Below, in pieces: positions 1 to 8,182 of a DNA stretch of 64,000 bases. The notes beneath the pieces were generated by a model. That model saw nothing but the letters and a program-made list of their open reading frames with translations, made no database searches and had not been told where the DNA came from. Each line of letters starts with the position of its first letter. The stretch's first letter is position 1. A program made the position numbers and the translations under genes. This stretch comes from Candidatus Woesearchaeota archaeon (GTDB lineage Archaea > Nanobdellota > Nanobdellia > Woesearchaeales > WJIZ01): positions 1-64,000 of the forward strand of contig WJIZ01000043.1 in the NCBI GenBank assembly GCA_014729995.1. Reading direction: 5' to 3'.

Positions 1-178
1 ATTTATTATTTTTTTAAATTTTTATATAAATATTAATTTTATTATTTTTAAAATTATTTTATTTAATAGTTTATTTTATAGTTTAAAAAATATTTATTAA
101 AATATTCTTATTATTAATTAAATAAATGTTATAAATAATAGTAAAATTTAAATACCAAATAATAAAAAACAAGATATA
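1..178. promoter_or_regulatory. AT-rich leader with probable promoter of the first gene
   Basis: This stretch is almost pure A and T, with no convincing reading frame and no RNA fold that I can see. A TATA-like run (aatttaaatacc, about 147-158) lies about 25 bp before the ATG at 179. This fits a leaderless archaeal transcript starting at or very near that ATG. Confidence 0.4.
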
Positions 179-334
179 ATGGTCAGAGTGCAGAAAACTT
201 CCCATAATCAGCTAATAATTACTATTCCAAGGAAGATTGCTGAATTTAAGGGTATTGACAGAGGTACTGAAATTATATTTCGCGAACATACGAAGGACTC
301 ACTTATAGTTGAAATTATCAAGAAGAACAAATAA
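179..334 (+). CDS. Small AbrB/SpoVT-like DNA-binding protein
   Basis: A 51-residue protein too short for many gene finders. It has the swapped-hairpin AbrB signature: a polar strand, then LIITIPRKIAEFKGI, then a glycine turn and a hydrophobic strand (TEIIF). Such proteins usually act as dimeric transcription regulators or as antitoxin DNA-binding halves. No toxin gene follows; the next gene, 44 bp on, is a pilus-type ATPase, so a regulatory role for that operon is plausible but inferred. The ATG is supported by a TATA-like box about 25 bp upstream. Confidence 0.65.
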   Translation: MVRVQKTSHNQLIITIPRKIAEFKGIDRGTEIIFREHTKDSLIVEIIKKNK

Positions 335-377
335 AAAGAGGTGTGCAGCTTAAAGCTGCAATAAAAAAAGAGGTAAG

Positions 378-2312
378 ATGGTAAGCCAGAAAGTACTTAA
401 GTATGTACAAAGTAAATTTTCACAGAATGTTCCTGAAAGCCAGATAATTGCAAACCTAAAAAAAGTCGGGCTATCTTCTAAGATAATTCAAAAAGCAATA
501 CAGAAGACTAAGAGAAATATTTCTAAAAAATCAGGAGATAAACAAGGCAATAGAAAAAGCAGCAAGGAAAAGATGATATTCTTTCAGAGGAAAAAGCCAG
601 AGACAAAGGCAGATCCCAGGGTAGAAATGCTAAAAAGGTACATTAAAAATGCTTTGGCCAAGAATATACCAAAAGAGAAAATAATGGAAGACCTGATTAA
701 AGCGGGCTGGAAAAAAGAGCAGCTTCAGCGGGTATTGCTGGAAACAGGGAAAGCTAAAGAGGAGGAAGACAAGAAAGAAAGGCCGAAGAAATTAAGTTTT
801 GACGTAGGAAAAACCGAAAAAGAGATCAAGAGCGACAAAAATATCAGGGTGCTTGAAGAGTATAGTTTCAAATATATGGATATGGCTGTTAAGGTAATCT
901 GTTATTCCCAGAGAGGCCAGCCTGTAACTTTCTATAATTTAATAATACCAATAATAAGCGGAACTACAGACCTAATATTGGAGGAAATAAGGCAAAAGCT
1001 TATAGAGCAGATAAATCTGGGCACTTTGGAAATAGCAGAAGGCAATTTTAATAAGCTTGATAAGCATGTCCAGGAGCGGCTGGTAAAACTTGTAGAAGAG
1101 AGCTTTCCCCATGTTGACACCAATGTCCAAAGATTCCTAATCAGCTACCTAATATCAAAAGTTCTTGGATTGGGGATTATAGAAATCATAAAGGCTGATG
1201 AATCTCTTGAAGAAGTCGTAATAAACAACAGCACACAGCCGGTTTATGTGTACCATAAGAAATGGGGGTGGTGCAAGACAAATAAGCAGATGCCAAACGA
1301 CGACCAGATCATACACCTTGCTTCCATGACAGGAAGAAAAGTGGGCAGAGAAATTACAAACCTTACACCGCTGCTTGATGCGCACCTGCCTACAGGGGAC
1401 AGGGTGAATGCAACAATAAAGCCAATTACTGTGGACGGTCCGACCATAACCATCAGAAAGTTTTCTACAGATCCCTGGACAATAACAAAGTTCCTCAAAA
1501 CAAAAACCATGGACTATACCACCGCTGCCCTGGTATGGCTGGCTATACGATATGAATTATCCGCCCTGATTGTCGGCGGTACGGCATCAGGAAAAACATC
1601 CTGCCTCAATGTGCTTACTAACCTTATACCGCCAAACCAAAGGATAGTAAGCATTGAAGACACAAGGGAAATAAGGCTGCCTAATTATATGCACTGGGTG
1701 CCAATGGTGAGCCGAGCGCCAAATCCGGAAGGAAAGGGGGGCATAGAGATGGAAGACCTGCTTGTAAACTCACTTAGAATGAGGCCTGACAGGATTATAG
1801 TCGGGGAAGTGAGAAAAAAGCTACAGGCTGAGACCTTATTCGAGGCCATACATACAGGACACAGCTGTTATGCCACATTTCATGCCAATAATGCGGAAGA
1901 GGCTATCGTCAGGCTTACTAATCCGCCTGTATCCCTGTCGAAAACCCTGCTGCCTGCAATAAGCCTGATGGTTGTCCAGTACAGGAACAGGAGAACAGGC
2001 TTAAGAAGAACATTCCAGATAGCTGAGATTGACAGGAAGGGTGATTCCAACGTATTATACCAATATAACCCAAAAACTGATTCTATGAATGCAGTGAACC
2101 AGTCCAGGACATTGTTCAAGACCCTAGAAATGTTTACCGGAAATACATTTGAGGAATTAAACCAGATGCTGAAGGAGAAGATAAAGGTTCTGCAATACAT
2201 GGTTAAGAACAATTATTCGACGATAGAACAGGTTGGAAGAGTGATAGCATTGTATTATACGGAGCATGATTATCTTATGAATATTATTTCCCAAAATAAG
2301 CCGTTGTGGTGA
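378..2312 (+). CDS. Type II/IV secretion (archaellum/Tad-type) ATPase
   Basis: A 644-residue cytoplasmic motor ATPase of the GspE/FlaI/TadA class, which powers assembly of type IV pilus-like filaments or secretion. The Walker A loop GGTASGKTS is at residues 400-408, the Walker B/Asp-box region (RPDRIIVGEVR) at about 469-479, and the His box HTGHSCYATFHANN at about 490-505. The first 130 residues are an unusual extension with two copies of a roughly 40-residue helical unit (about 6-47 and 83-125), separated by a lysine-rich linker. The next two genes encode TadB/TadC-like membrane platform proteins, the first overlapping by 7 bp, so the three form an operon. A GAGGT ribosome-binding site precedes the ATG. 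The substrate pilin is not visible nearby. Confidence 0.9.
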   Translation: MVSQKVLKYVQSKFSQNVPESQIIANLKKVGLSSKIIQKAIQKTKRNISKKSGDKQGNRKSSKEKMIFFQRKKPETKADPRVEMLKRYIKNALAKNIPKEKIMEDLIKAGWKKEQLQRVLLETGKAKEEEDKKERPKKLSFDVGKTEKEIKSDKNIRVLEEYSFKYMDMAVKVICYSQRGQPVTFYNLIIPIISGTTDLILEEIRQKLIEQINLGTLEIAEGNFNKLDKHVQERLVKLVEESFPHVDTNVQRFLISYLISKVLGLGIIEIIKADESLEEVVINNSTQPVYVYHKKWGWCKTNKQMPNDDQIIHLASMTGRKVGREITNLTPLLDAHLPTGDRVNATIKPITVDGPTITIRKFSTDPWTITKFLKTKTMDYTTAALVWLAIRYELSALIVGGTASGKTSCLNVLTNLIPPNQRIVSIEDTREIRLPNYMHWVPMVSRAPNPEGKGGIEMEDLLVNSLRMRPDRIIVGEVRKKLQAETLFEAIHTGHSCYATFHANNAEEAIVRLTNPPVSLSKTLLPAISLMVVQYRNRRTGLRRTFQIAEIDRKGDSNVLYQYNPKTDSMNAVNQSRTLFKTLEMFTGNTFEELNQMLKEKIKVLQYMVKNNYSTIEQVGRVIALYYTEHDYLMNIISQNKPLW

Positions 2313-3139
2313 GCAATATCGCAAAAAATATGTTTTTTAACAAAGAAGAACTTACCAGAAACATTAAGATAGCAAGGATGGATATCTATTATAAAGATTT
2401 CGTCAAGAATTCTTTCAAGGTTGCTTTAATGATGGATATCATGCTAAATATAGTCATATTATTTGTATTATTGAGCATGGCCAGGTCTTCTGGCAAATAT
2501 TCTATTTTGCTTTTGCTTCCGCTGTCTGTTATGATGGGCTTTTTCATATTGTTCAGGTTTTTCCTCAAATCGCCTGAAGTAAAGATCATCAGATCACGAA
2601 AGAATATAGATGCTGAAATTATCTCTGCAATAAGATTCCTGAACCTTGATCTAAAGGCGAATGCGCCTATTTTTGATGGACTAAATAACCTGACTAATAA
2701 TTTTGAGGAGATAGGCACTTATCTTAAAGATGTCATAGTCAAGGTTAAGCTTGGTTCGGGACTGAAAGATACATTAAATGAGACTGTGGAGCTTGTTCCT
2801 TCTGAGGATTTCAGGGCTATGCTATGGCAGATCATTAATCATCTTGAAAGCGGTGCTGATATAGTGCACCCCCTTGAAATATTAGCCAATGAGATTGTAG
2901 AGAAGCAGAAAATAGATTTTAAGAAATACGGCAAAAAACTTAATGTCCTGTCATTATTTTACATGATTGTAGCTATTATCCTTCCTACCATCGGCTTCAC
3001 AATAATTACTGCTGCATTAATATTTATCGGCTTTGAAATGAATTTGGGGGTTATATTAGGATTTTGGATATTATTTTCAGTAATGCAGCTTATGTTCCTA
3101 GCGATCAGCAGCGGAAACAGGCCGGTCGTGGAGTCTTAA
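2306..3139 (+). CDS. Type II secretion F-domain membrane protein (TadB/TadC-like), first half
   Basis: A 277-residue membrane protein with two hydrophobic segments near residues 35-62, a cytoplasmic helical T2SF-like domain at about 80-205, and two C-terminal membrane segments (about 210-235 and 245-268). This is one T2SF module of the inner-membrane platform that anchors the pilus ATPase. The start is a GTG overlapping the end of the ATPase gene; an in-frame ATG lies eight codons later, so the exact start is uncertain. It abuts the next T2SF gene with a 1-nt gap. In archaella the two T2SF modules are normally fused in one FlaJ protein, as in the other system at 6026-8179. Confidence 0.8.
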   Translation: MVSNIAKNMFFNKEELTRNIKIARMDIYYKDFVKNSFKVALMMDIMLNIVILFVLLSMARSSGKYSILLLLPLSVMMGFFILFRFFLKSPEVKIIRSRKNIDAEIISAIRFLNLDLKANAPIFDGLNNLTNNFEEIGTYLKDVIVKVKLGSGLKDTLNETVELVPSEDFRAMLWQIINHLESGADIVHPLEILANEIVEKQKIDFKKYGKKLNVLSLFYMIVAIILPTIGFTIITAALIFIGFEMNLGVILGFWILFSVMQLMFLAISSGNRPVVES

Positions 3140-3140
3140 G

Positions 3141-4175
3141 ATGGCTGGCAAGAAAAAATCCAAAAAACTGCCTTTTATTGAACAATTCAGGCATTTGAAG
3201 GAATATTTAATGCTTGCAGGCATTAAACAAAATCCAACAAAGATGTTTGTGATTCTCTTATCCATTAGTGGCTTTATTGACTTATCCCTGTTTGGCTTTC
3301 TTGCTTATAAAGTTTGGGAGTACGAACTTAAATGGGTTTTTATACTTGTATTGGCACTGGTCCTGTTTACCCTTGGCTACCTGCTCATATTCTTTTTAGT
3401 CTGGCTGATATTCCTCTTTATGATAGATTACCTGAAATTTAAAAGAAGAATAGCACTGGAGGAGATTCTTCCCGAATTTCTGAGATTGGTATCATCCAAC
3501 CACAGAGCAGGACTGCCTTTAGACACTTCATTATGGAAGGCCAACAGGCCGAGGTTTGGAATCTTAGCCCAGGAAATAAATGATGTTGCTAAGAATACTT
3601 ATGCTACAGGTGATTTGATAAAATCCTTAGAAAATCTTGGGGTTAAATATGATTCCAACATGCTCAAGAGGGTTATCAGCAATATAGTCGAAGGCATTAA
3701 GACAGGGGCTGATATAGCAACCCTGCTGGACGATGTTTCAAGTAATATTACCACAATAAAGAATACAAGAAAGGAGCTGGCAAGCGAAGTTGAGAATTAT
3801 ATGCTATTTATTACTGTAACTGTACTTGTTATAAGCCCCCTAATGTTCGGCCTTACCCATAAAATGTCAGGGCTGATAGAATCTGTAAAGAGCACTTTAG
3901 CGGAAACAATGGGAAGCCAAGACCCGCAGACAACATCCCAAATGCCGATGAGCCTGAATTTTTCTGAAGAGGGCGGCAGAGGATTTAAGTTTTATTTTGA
4001 CCTATTTGTTTTTCTTATGATAGCGACAAACAGCATCATATCTGTATTGCTCATGAGCATGGTCAAGCATGGAAATGTAAAACAAGACCTGAAAAGGATA
4101 CCTGTGTATTATACAATAGCGGTAATTGTTTACATAGCCTGCAAGGCTTTGTTTGCAAATTTTATTGTCATTTGA
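3141..4175 (+). CDS. Type II secretion F-domain membrane protein (TadC-like), second half
   Basis: A 344-residue membrane protein with a lysine-rich N-terminus, two transmembrane segments in the first 100 residues, a T2SF helical domain at about 105-215, and three hydrophobic segments after residue 220. A flexible Gln/Ser/Pro-rich loop (about 258-270) lies between the membrane segments. It is the second platform subunit and probably pairs with the preceding 277-residue protein to mimic one FlaJ. The ATG starts 1 nt after the previous stop, so the genes are co-translated. Cargo is unknown. Confidence 0.8.
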   Translation: MAGKKKSKKLPFIEQFRHLKEYLMLAGIKQNPTKMFVILLSISGFIDLSLFGFLAYKVWEYELKWVFILVLALVLFTLGYLLIFFLVWLIFLFMIDYLKFKRRIALEEILPEFLRLVSSNHRAGLPLDTSLWKANRPRFGILAQEINDVAKNTYATGDLIKSLENLGVKYDSNMLKRVISNIVEGIKTGADIATLLDDVSSNITTIKNTRKELASEVENYMLFITVTVLVISPLMFGLTHKMSGLIESVKSTLAETMGSQDPQTTSQMPMSLNFSEEGGRGFKFYFDLFVFLMIATNSIISVLLMSMVKHGNVKQDLKRIPVYYTIAVIVYIACKALFANFIVI

Positions 4176-4217
4176 GATACAAAACATTTAAAAAGTGGTG
4201 AATGTATAAAACAAGAG

Positions 4218-4427
4218 ATGAGCCCGATAATCCAGACCGAGGCTGATAAACTCATTTCCCTGGTAGACACCAAAGGAAAGATTAGCGCTAAGGAAGCTTC
4301 AAAGATACTTGGACTGAAGGAGAGGCAGGTGGAGGAGTGGGCTGATTTTTTAGAGAAGCATGGTATCCTGAATCTTAAGCTGAATTTTTTTAATCTCAAG
4401 CTAATTTCAAAAAAGAAAAAACCATGA
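4218..4427 (+). CDS. Small winged-helix/HTH protein
   Basis: A 69-residue protein whose residues 15-50 form a helix-turn-helix (ISAKEASKILGLKERQVEEW), followed by a basic tail. It resembles the 78-residue HTH protein at 36855-37091 in size and motif order. It lies 42 bp after the secretion platform gene and 9 bp before the KaiC-like ATPase, so it may be a local regulator or scaffold. A TATA-like element (catttaaaaag) about 25 bp upstream suggests its own leaderless transcript. The specific function is not known. Confidence 0.6.
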   Translation: MSPIIQTEADKLISLVDTKGKISAKEASKILGLKERQVEEWADFLEKHGILNLKLNFFNLKLISKKKKP

Positions 4428-4436
4428 GGATATAAA

Positions 4437-5255
4437 ATGGCTGAATCAAACATAATAGGATCATACATTGAGGGTTTTGATCAGGCTCTTGGCGGAGGGA
4501 TCCCAAAAAACCATATAGTTATGATATACGGCTCTGCAGGTACCATGAAGTCTTCACTCTGCTTCAATATACTGTATAATGAGATACTGAAAGGAAAGAA
4601 AGGAGTTTATGTTTCCATCGAGCAGAACAGCCTATCCTTGTTGAGGCAGATGGTGAGCCTTGGTTTTGATATATCCAAAGTTAATATAGAGGTGCTGAAC
4701 GACGCACAAGACATATTAAGGGGCCTGTCAAAACTAAAGGATGATGAGTCAAAGAAGCTTACTATCGTAGATTTAGGCAGCATAAGAAAACAGCTTAAAG
4801 GAAAGAGCAACAAGAACAAGAAAGGGACAGCAGACTTTGCTTTCGGGCCTGATATGATAACTACAATATTGAAAATAGCTGAAACACTAAAATCAAAAAA
4901 ACTATGCGATATCTTAGTTCTGGATTCATTGACTGCTATTTATTCCCTAACACAAATCAAAGAAGTAAGGAGCGACATATTCTACCTTTTTGAATTTTTC
5001 AGGGATATCGGAGTGACTACTTTCGTGATATCTGAAGAGAGTGAAATTAATCCTAATTATACGCGGATAGGAATAGAAAGCTATCTTGTAGACGGGATAA
5101 TACACCTCCAGCTTACTGAGAGGAACAGGAAAGTTACCAGGGAGATAAGCGTTGTCAAGATGAGGTCGACGGACTGCAACAATGACGTATTCACACTGGA
5201 ATTCGGGAAAAACAAATTCAAAGCGCTGTACGGCGGCAAGATGCCCCTAGTATAA
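4437..5255 (+). CDS. RecA-superfamily ATPase, KaiC/FlaH-like
   Basis: A 272-residue single-domain ATPase. The Walker A loop GSAGTMKSS is at residues 32-40 after a KaiC-style lead (IEGFDQALGGGIPKNHIVMIY). The Walker B strand (ILVLDSLTAIY) is near residues 160-172. The KaiC/RadA/FlaH family includes the archaellum stator-ring protein FlaH, and position directly after a pilus ATPase/platform operon favours a FlaH-like accessory role. A RadA paralogue or other KaiC-like signalling ATPase cannot be excluded. It is 9 bp downstream of the HTH gene. Confidence 0.75.
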   Translation: MAESNIIGSYIEGFDQALGGGIPKNHIVMIYGSAGTMKSSLCFNILYNEILKGKKGVYVSIEQNSLSLLRQMVSLGFDISKVNIEVLNDAQDILRGLSKLKDDESKKLTIVDLGSIRKQLKGKSNKNKKGTADFAFGPDMITTILKIAETLKSKKLCDILVLDSLTAIYSLTQIKEVRSDIFYLFEFFRDIGVTTFVISEESEINPNYTRIGIESYLVDGIIHLQLTERNRKVTREISVVKMRSTDCNNDVFTLEFGKNKFKALYGGKMPLV

Positions 5256-5306
5256 TTGAGAATATTTATAAATACTTCTGTTTTCCCTGTTTTTTGAGGT
5301 TATTTT

Positions 5307-5801
5307 ATGGCTATAAAAGATCTAGAAGCAAGACAAGGAAACGTGAATCTTACCCTGGACATAGTAGATAAGGAAGACATAAGAGAGTTTGAAAAATTCG
5401 GAAGAAAGGGAAGAGTATGCAATGCTGTTGCCAAAGATGCTACAGGCACTATAAAGCTTACCCTTTGGAACGATGACTGCGATAAGGTAAATAAAGGGGA
5501 TTCTGTAAAGATAGAGAACGGATGGGTGAGTGAATGGCAGGGCGAACTGCAGTTATCCACGGGCAAATTCGGCAAACTTGAAGTGCTCGAGAGAAAGGAT
5601 AAGCAGGAGGAAGCTGAAAGCAGTGAAGAGAAAGAGGAAGCAGACATCTTAGGCGGAAATACAGGCGACAAGGGAGAGCATGTATTGACAGATGATGAGA
5701 AAGAGGAAGAGGAATCACTGGATGAGCTCAAGAAAGAGCCCCCTGTTGAAGAAGAGATCAGCGTTGATGAAGAGGTTGTTGAGGATATAGAAGATAAATA
5801 G
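5307..5801 (+). CDS. Single-stranded DNA-binding protein (OB fold, acidic tail)
   Basis: A 164-residue protein whose first 100 residues form a single OB fold of the archaeal RPA/SSB type (VNLTLDIVDKED, then GTIKLTLWND, then GELQLSTGKFGKLEVLE). The rest is a long acidic, disordered tail rich in Glu and Asp. SSB proteins of this plan coat single-stranded DNA and recruit partners through the acidic tail. A GAGGT site lies about 8 bp before the ATG, and a TATA-like box (atttataaatac) further upstream suggests separate transcription from the ATPase gene before it. Confidence 0.8.
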   Translation: MAIKDLEARQGNVNLTLDIVDKEDIREFEKFGRKGRVCNAVAKDATGTIKLTLWNDDCDKVNKGDSVKIENGWVSEWQGELQLSTGKFGKLEVLERKDKQEEAESSEEKEEADILGGNTGDKGEHVLTDDEKEEEESLDELKKEPPVEEEISVDEEVVEDIEDK

Positions 5802-5876
5802 TGCTTTTTGTGAAAACAAAAAAAGTAATATTTAAAAAGCCCTATCTGATTCTAAATGGAATGGGTTGAGCCCAAT

Positions 5877-6018
5877 GGGGATTTTAGGAGGTATCTTCTA
5901 AGACCATAAACGTAGCTCAGCCTGGGAGAGCACTAGACTGAAGTTCTAGATCTTATGAGGCGAGAGCTAATGAAGAACAGAGATCTAGGTGTCCCGGATT
6001 CAAATTCCGGCGTCCCCA
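5877..6018 (+). tRNA. tRNA-Phe(GAA) with two introns, one in the acceptor stem
   Basis: Removing two insertions gives a normal cloverleaf: acceptor GGGGACG/CGTCCCC with discriminator A, D-stem GCTC/GAGC, anticodon stem CTAGA/TCTAG with loop CTGAAGA (anticodon GAA at 5940-5942), five-base variable loop, and T-arm CCGGA TTCAAAT TCCGG. The anticodon-loop intron is 5944-5982 (39 nt, canonical 37/38 position). The acceptor-stem intron is 5882-5910 (29 nt, or shifted by one base). It splits GGGGA from CG on the 5' strand and folds as a 7-bp hairpin with loop GTAT. A TATA-like box (tatttaaaaagcc) lies about 40 bp upstream. CCA is not encoded. Confidence 0.9.
5882..5910 (+). other. Noncanonical tRNA-Phe intron in the acceptor stem (about position 5/6)
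   Basis: These 29 nt interrupt the 5' strand of the acceptor helix. Without their removal the seven bases before the D-arm do not pair with CGTCCCC; with removal all seven pairs form. The insert contains a hairpin TTAGGAG/CTTCTAA. The boundary is ambiguous by one base because an A occurs at both junctions. Bulge-helix-bulge geometry was not checked computationally. Confidence 0.8.
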
Positions 6019-6025
6019 CCTTTTC

Positions 6026-8179
6026 CTATAAAGTGCCAGTTAAAATTGTCGCCGAAATCAGGTTAAAGAGAACCATTACAGCTGCTGCAATGAAACAGTA
6101 GAGAAACGTGCTTCTGATGAGATTTTTCCCCAGGTTGTAGCGCTCATTTAGTTTGTCAGAGCCGTTCTCTATCCCATTAGAGAGTATGGTCAGGATAAAT
6201 ATAATCTGGACAACGTATATTCCCACCACTACCTGGAAATAGAATGTGGGTATTCCCCTGCCAAACAGGGTTGCTATTTCCATCGATGTTCCTATTGCTT
6301 CTGTTCCCTGGTTTTGGGTTATGGTTTCGACTTGTGTTGAAAGCTTTGTAAGGATGGTTGTTATCATTGAGGTTATACCTATGACAATTCCCGAGATTGC
6401 AGGAGTGAGAAACTTAATCTGGGTAGTCATAGAAGAGATTATGTCTGCCATTAAATCCCTCAGCCTTTCGTTAACACGATGAATCTCTTTGATGTACCTG
6501 GCTATGTTGGTTAGGGCCTGGGCGGCGACTTTGGGGCCTTTTTTTACAGACTCTATCAGGACTTTCATTGCGCTCTCTATTATTCTGGAGGGGAAGAACA
6601 GCAAAGCGCCGTATTTTGGATTGAAAATAGCCTGGCTTACACTCATGCCTAATTTTTGTATGTTTATGCTTACCATGCGGAAGAATTTTCCTGAATTGGT
6701 ATTAGGCATATAGGCTGCCACTTTGGAAAAAGCGATTTCTGCAGGCATGTTATCCCCCAAGCGGTTTCCAAGCTGAAAAAGGGCAGAAGCAAACTCGTCC
6801 TCTAATTTCTTTGTTTTTTCCCTGATTTTTATGATGTTTTTTGACCTTAAGCTGAAGTACAGCCCTAAGCCCAGACCAAATGCAAGGGTGATAGACAAGC
6901 TTAACAATGAAGCACCCAATCCATAAGGCCCGACTAAATTTCCCGTGGTTTTGTCTGCCTCGTAGCCTATCAGCTTGAAATTTCCTTCCGGGTCAAGGGG
7001 GATATCAAAACCGGGAGATAGAATATTAAGAAGTATGGGACTTATGCCTACAATAAAAAGGAATGCTGCCAGAGCTGTAGAAACAAATACAGGATTTATT
7101 TTTATCTCTGCTTTTCCGAGCTTTATTATAATATTCTTATATTTCCTTAAAGAAGGTATCTCTTCTGATATGTCTGTATCGCCATAGCCGGTGGGCCTTT
7201 TAGATAATATCATCTTTCCAATGAAAAAGACTGCCAAGGGTATTATGATATTATAGAAGAACATCAAGTGAAGCCATGTCACGTCCTGCATGAAGCTTAC
7301 GACCAGGGGCAGAATAACCAATCCAAGAATGGGCAGGATTATTCCCAGCATGTGAAGCATAGTAATGGGCGATTTTAAGTTATGCGCATAATGCAGCATT
7401 TTTTCGTAGGTTTCGCTCAATATTACATCCAGCGCCCTGTCTAGGGATTCCAGCCTTCTTGTATCATTGGGCTCGAGCAAGGAAGACTCTATCAGGTGGA
7501 ATGACTCTACAAATTCCATGTTGTATTTTCTCCAGGAATTCAGATAAGCGTCTAATGATTCTTTCAGTGACTCATATTTTTCAGTTTCCACATCCCATAT
7601 TATTTTTTTTAAGTCAAGAGAAAGAGGGGGAGCTAAATGTTCTGAGGCGAATTGTATGGCATTCTCAAGGTTGGATGTGTGGCGCATATATGTGACAACG
7701 TAGAACACGCATAATACCATCTGGTTGCTTGCCTTGAGGCGCCAATAATTTGCTATATAGACGGGCAGCTTTGCGAGGGGATTTATGGATATTGCTGCCA
7801 CCAGGAGTATGACAAGAACAAAAAAGAGAGAGCCAAAAACAACATATGATATTATGCCCCCCACTAAGATTAAAATCAAGGGGGCGAGTATGCTAAAAGA
7901 AGTTGAGCCGGCGGGGGTTATGTTTAAATGCGCGGACAATATTGCCTCTGCAACTTCCAGTGATTTTTTCCTGTCCGGCTTTATATTAAGTATTTTCTCG
8001 GAGAGGTTGCATGCCTTTTCATAGAGATTCATGTGGGGCGGGATAATTTCCCTCTTAAAATCAGTATAGTCTTTTGTTTTTGGGGCTCTCTCAGGATTTT
8101 TCCCGCCCAGTTCATGCTCTATCCTAGACTTATACTTATTAAGAAGATCCTTGTACACCTCTTTTTTTATTTCGGACAT
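6026..8179 (-). CDS. FlaJ/TadC-like secretion platform protein with two T2SF domains
   Basis: A 717-residue polytopic membrane protein, the platform partner of the ATPase encoded just upstream. It has a hydrophobic pair at about 95-145, a T2SF cytoplasmic domain at about 155-270, more membrane segments to about 440, a second T2SF domain at about 465-600, and C-terminal membrane helices. Two T2SF modules in one chain is the archaellum FlaJ arrangement. It starts 3 bp after the ATPase stop codon, so the two genes are cotranscribed. Its end lies 7 bp from the 3' end of the convergent tRNA-Phe gene. Confidence 0.85.
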   Translation of the reverse strand: MSEIKKEVYKDLLNKYKSRIEHELGGKNPERAPKTKDYTDFKREIIPPHMNLYEKACNLSEKILNIKPDRKKSLEVAEAILSAHLNITPAGSTSFSILAPLILILVGGIISYVVFGSLFFVLVILLVAAISINPLAKLPVYIANYWRLKASNQMVLCVFYVVTYMRHTSNLENAIQFASEHLAPPLSLDLKKIIWDVETEKYESLKESLDAYLNSWRKYNMEFVESFHLIESSLLEPNDTRRLESLDRALDVILSETYEKMLHYAHNLKSPITMLHMLGIILPILGLVILPLVVSFMQDVTWLHLMFFYNIIIPLAVFFIGKMILSKRPTGYGDTDISEEIPSLRKYKNIIIKLGKAEIKINPVFVSTALAAFLFIVGISPILLNILSPGFDIPLDPEGNFKLIGYEADKTTGNLVGPYGLGASLLSLSITLAFGLGLGLYFSLRSKNIIKIREKTKKLEDEFASALFQLGNRLGDNMPAEIAFSKVAAYMPNTNSGKFFRMVSINIQKLGMSVSQAIFNPKYGALLFFPSRIIESAMKVLIESVKKGPKVAAQALTNIARYIKEIHRVNERLRDLMADIISSMTTQIKFLTPAISGIVIGITSMITTILTKLSTQVETITQNQGTEAIGTSMEIATLFGRGIPTFYFQVVVGIYVVQIIFILTILSNGIENGSDKLNERYNLGKNLIRSTFLYCFIAAAVMVLFNLISATILTGTL

Positions 8180-8182
8180 TGT

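Noticed and set aside
5300-5731. Minus-strand Ser-rich frame opposite the SSB gene
   Set aside because: It is the antisense of a Glu/Lys-rich coding region, with low-complexity serine as expected from such shadows.
5840-5912. Split tRNA-Phe with a trans-encoded 5' half
   Set aside because: The 5' GGGGA half is present in cis 29 bp away, so an intron is simpler.
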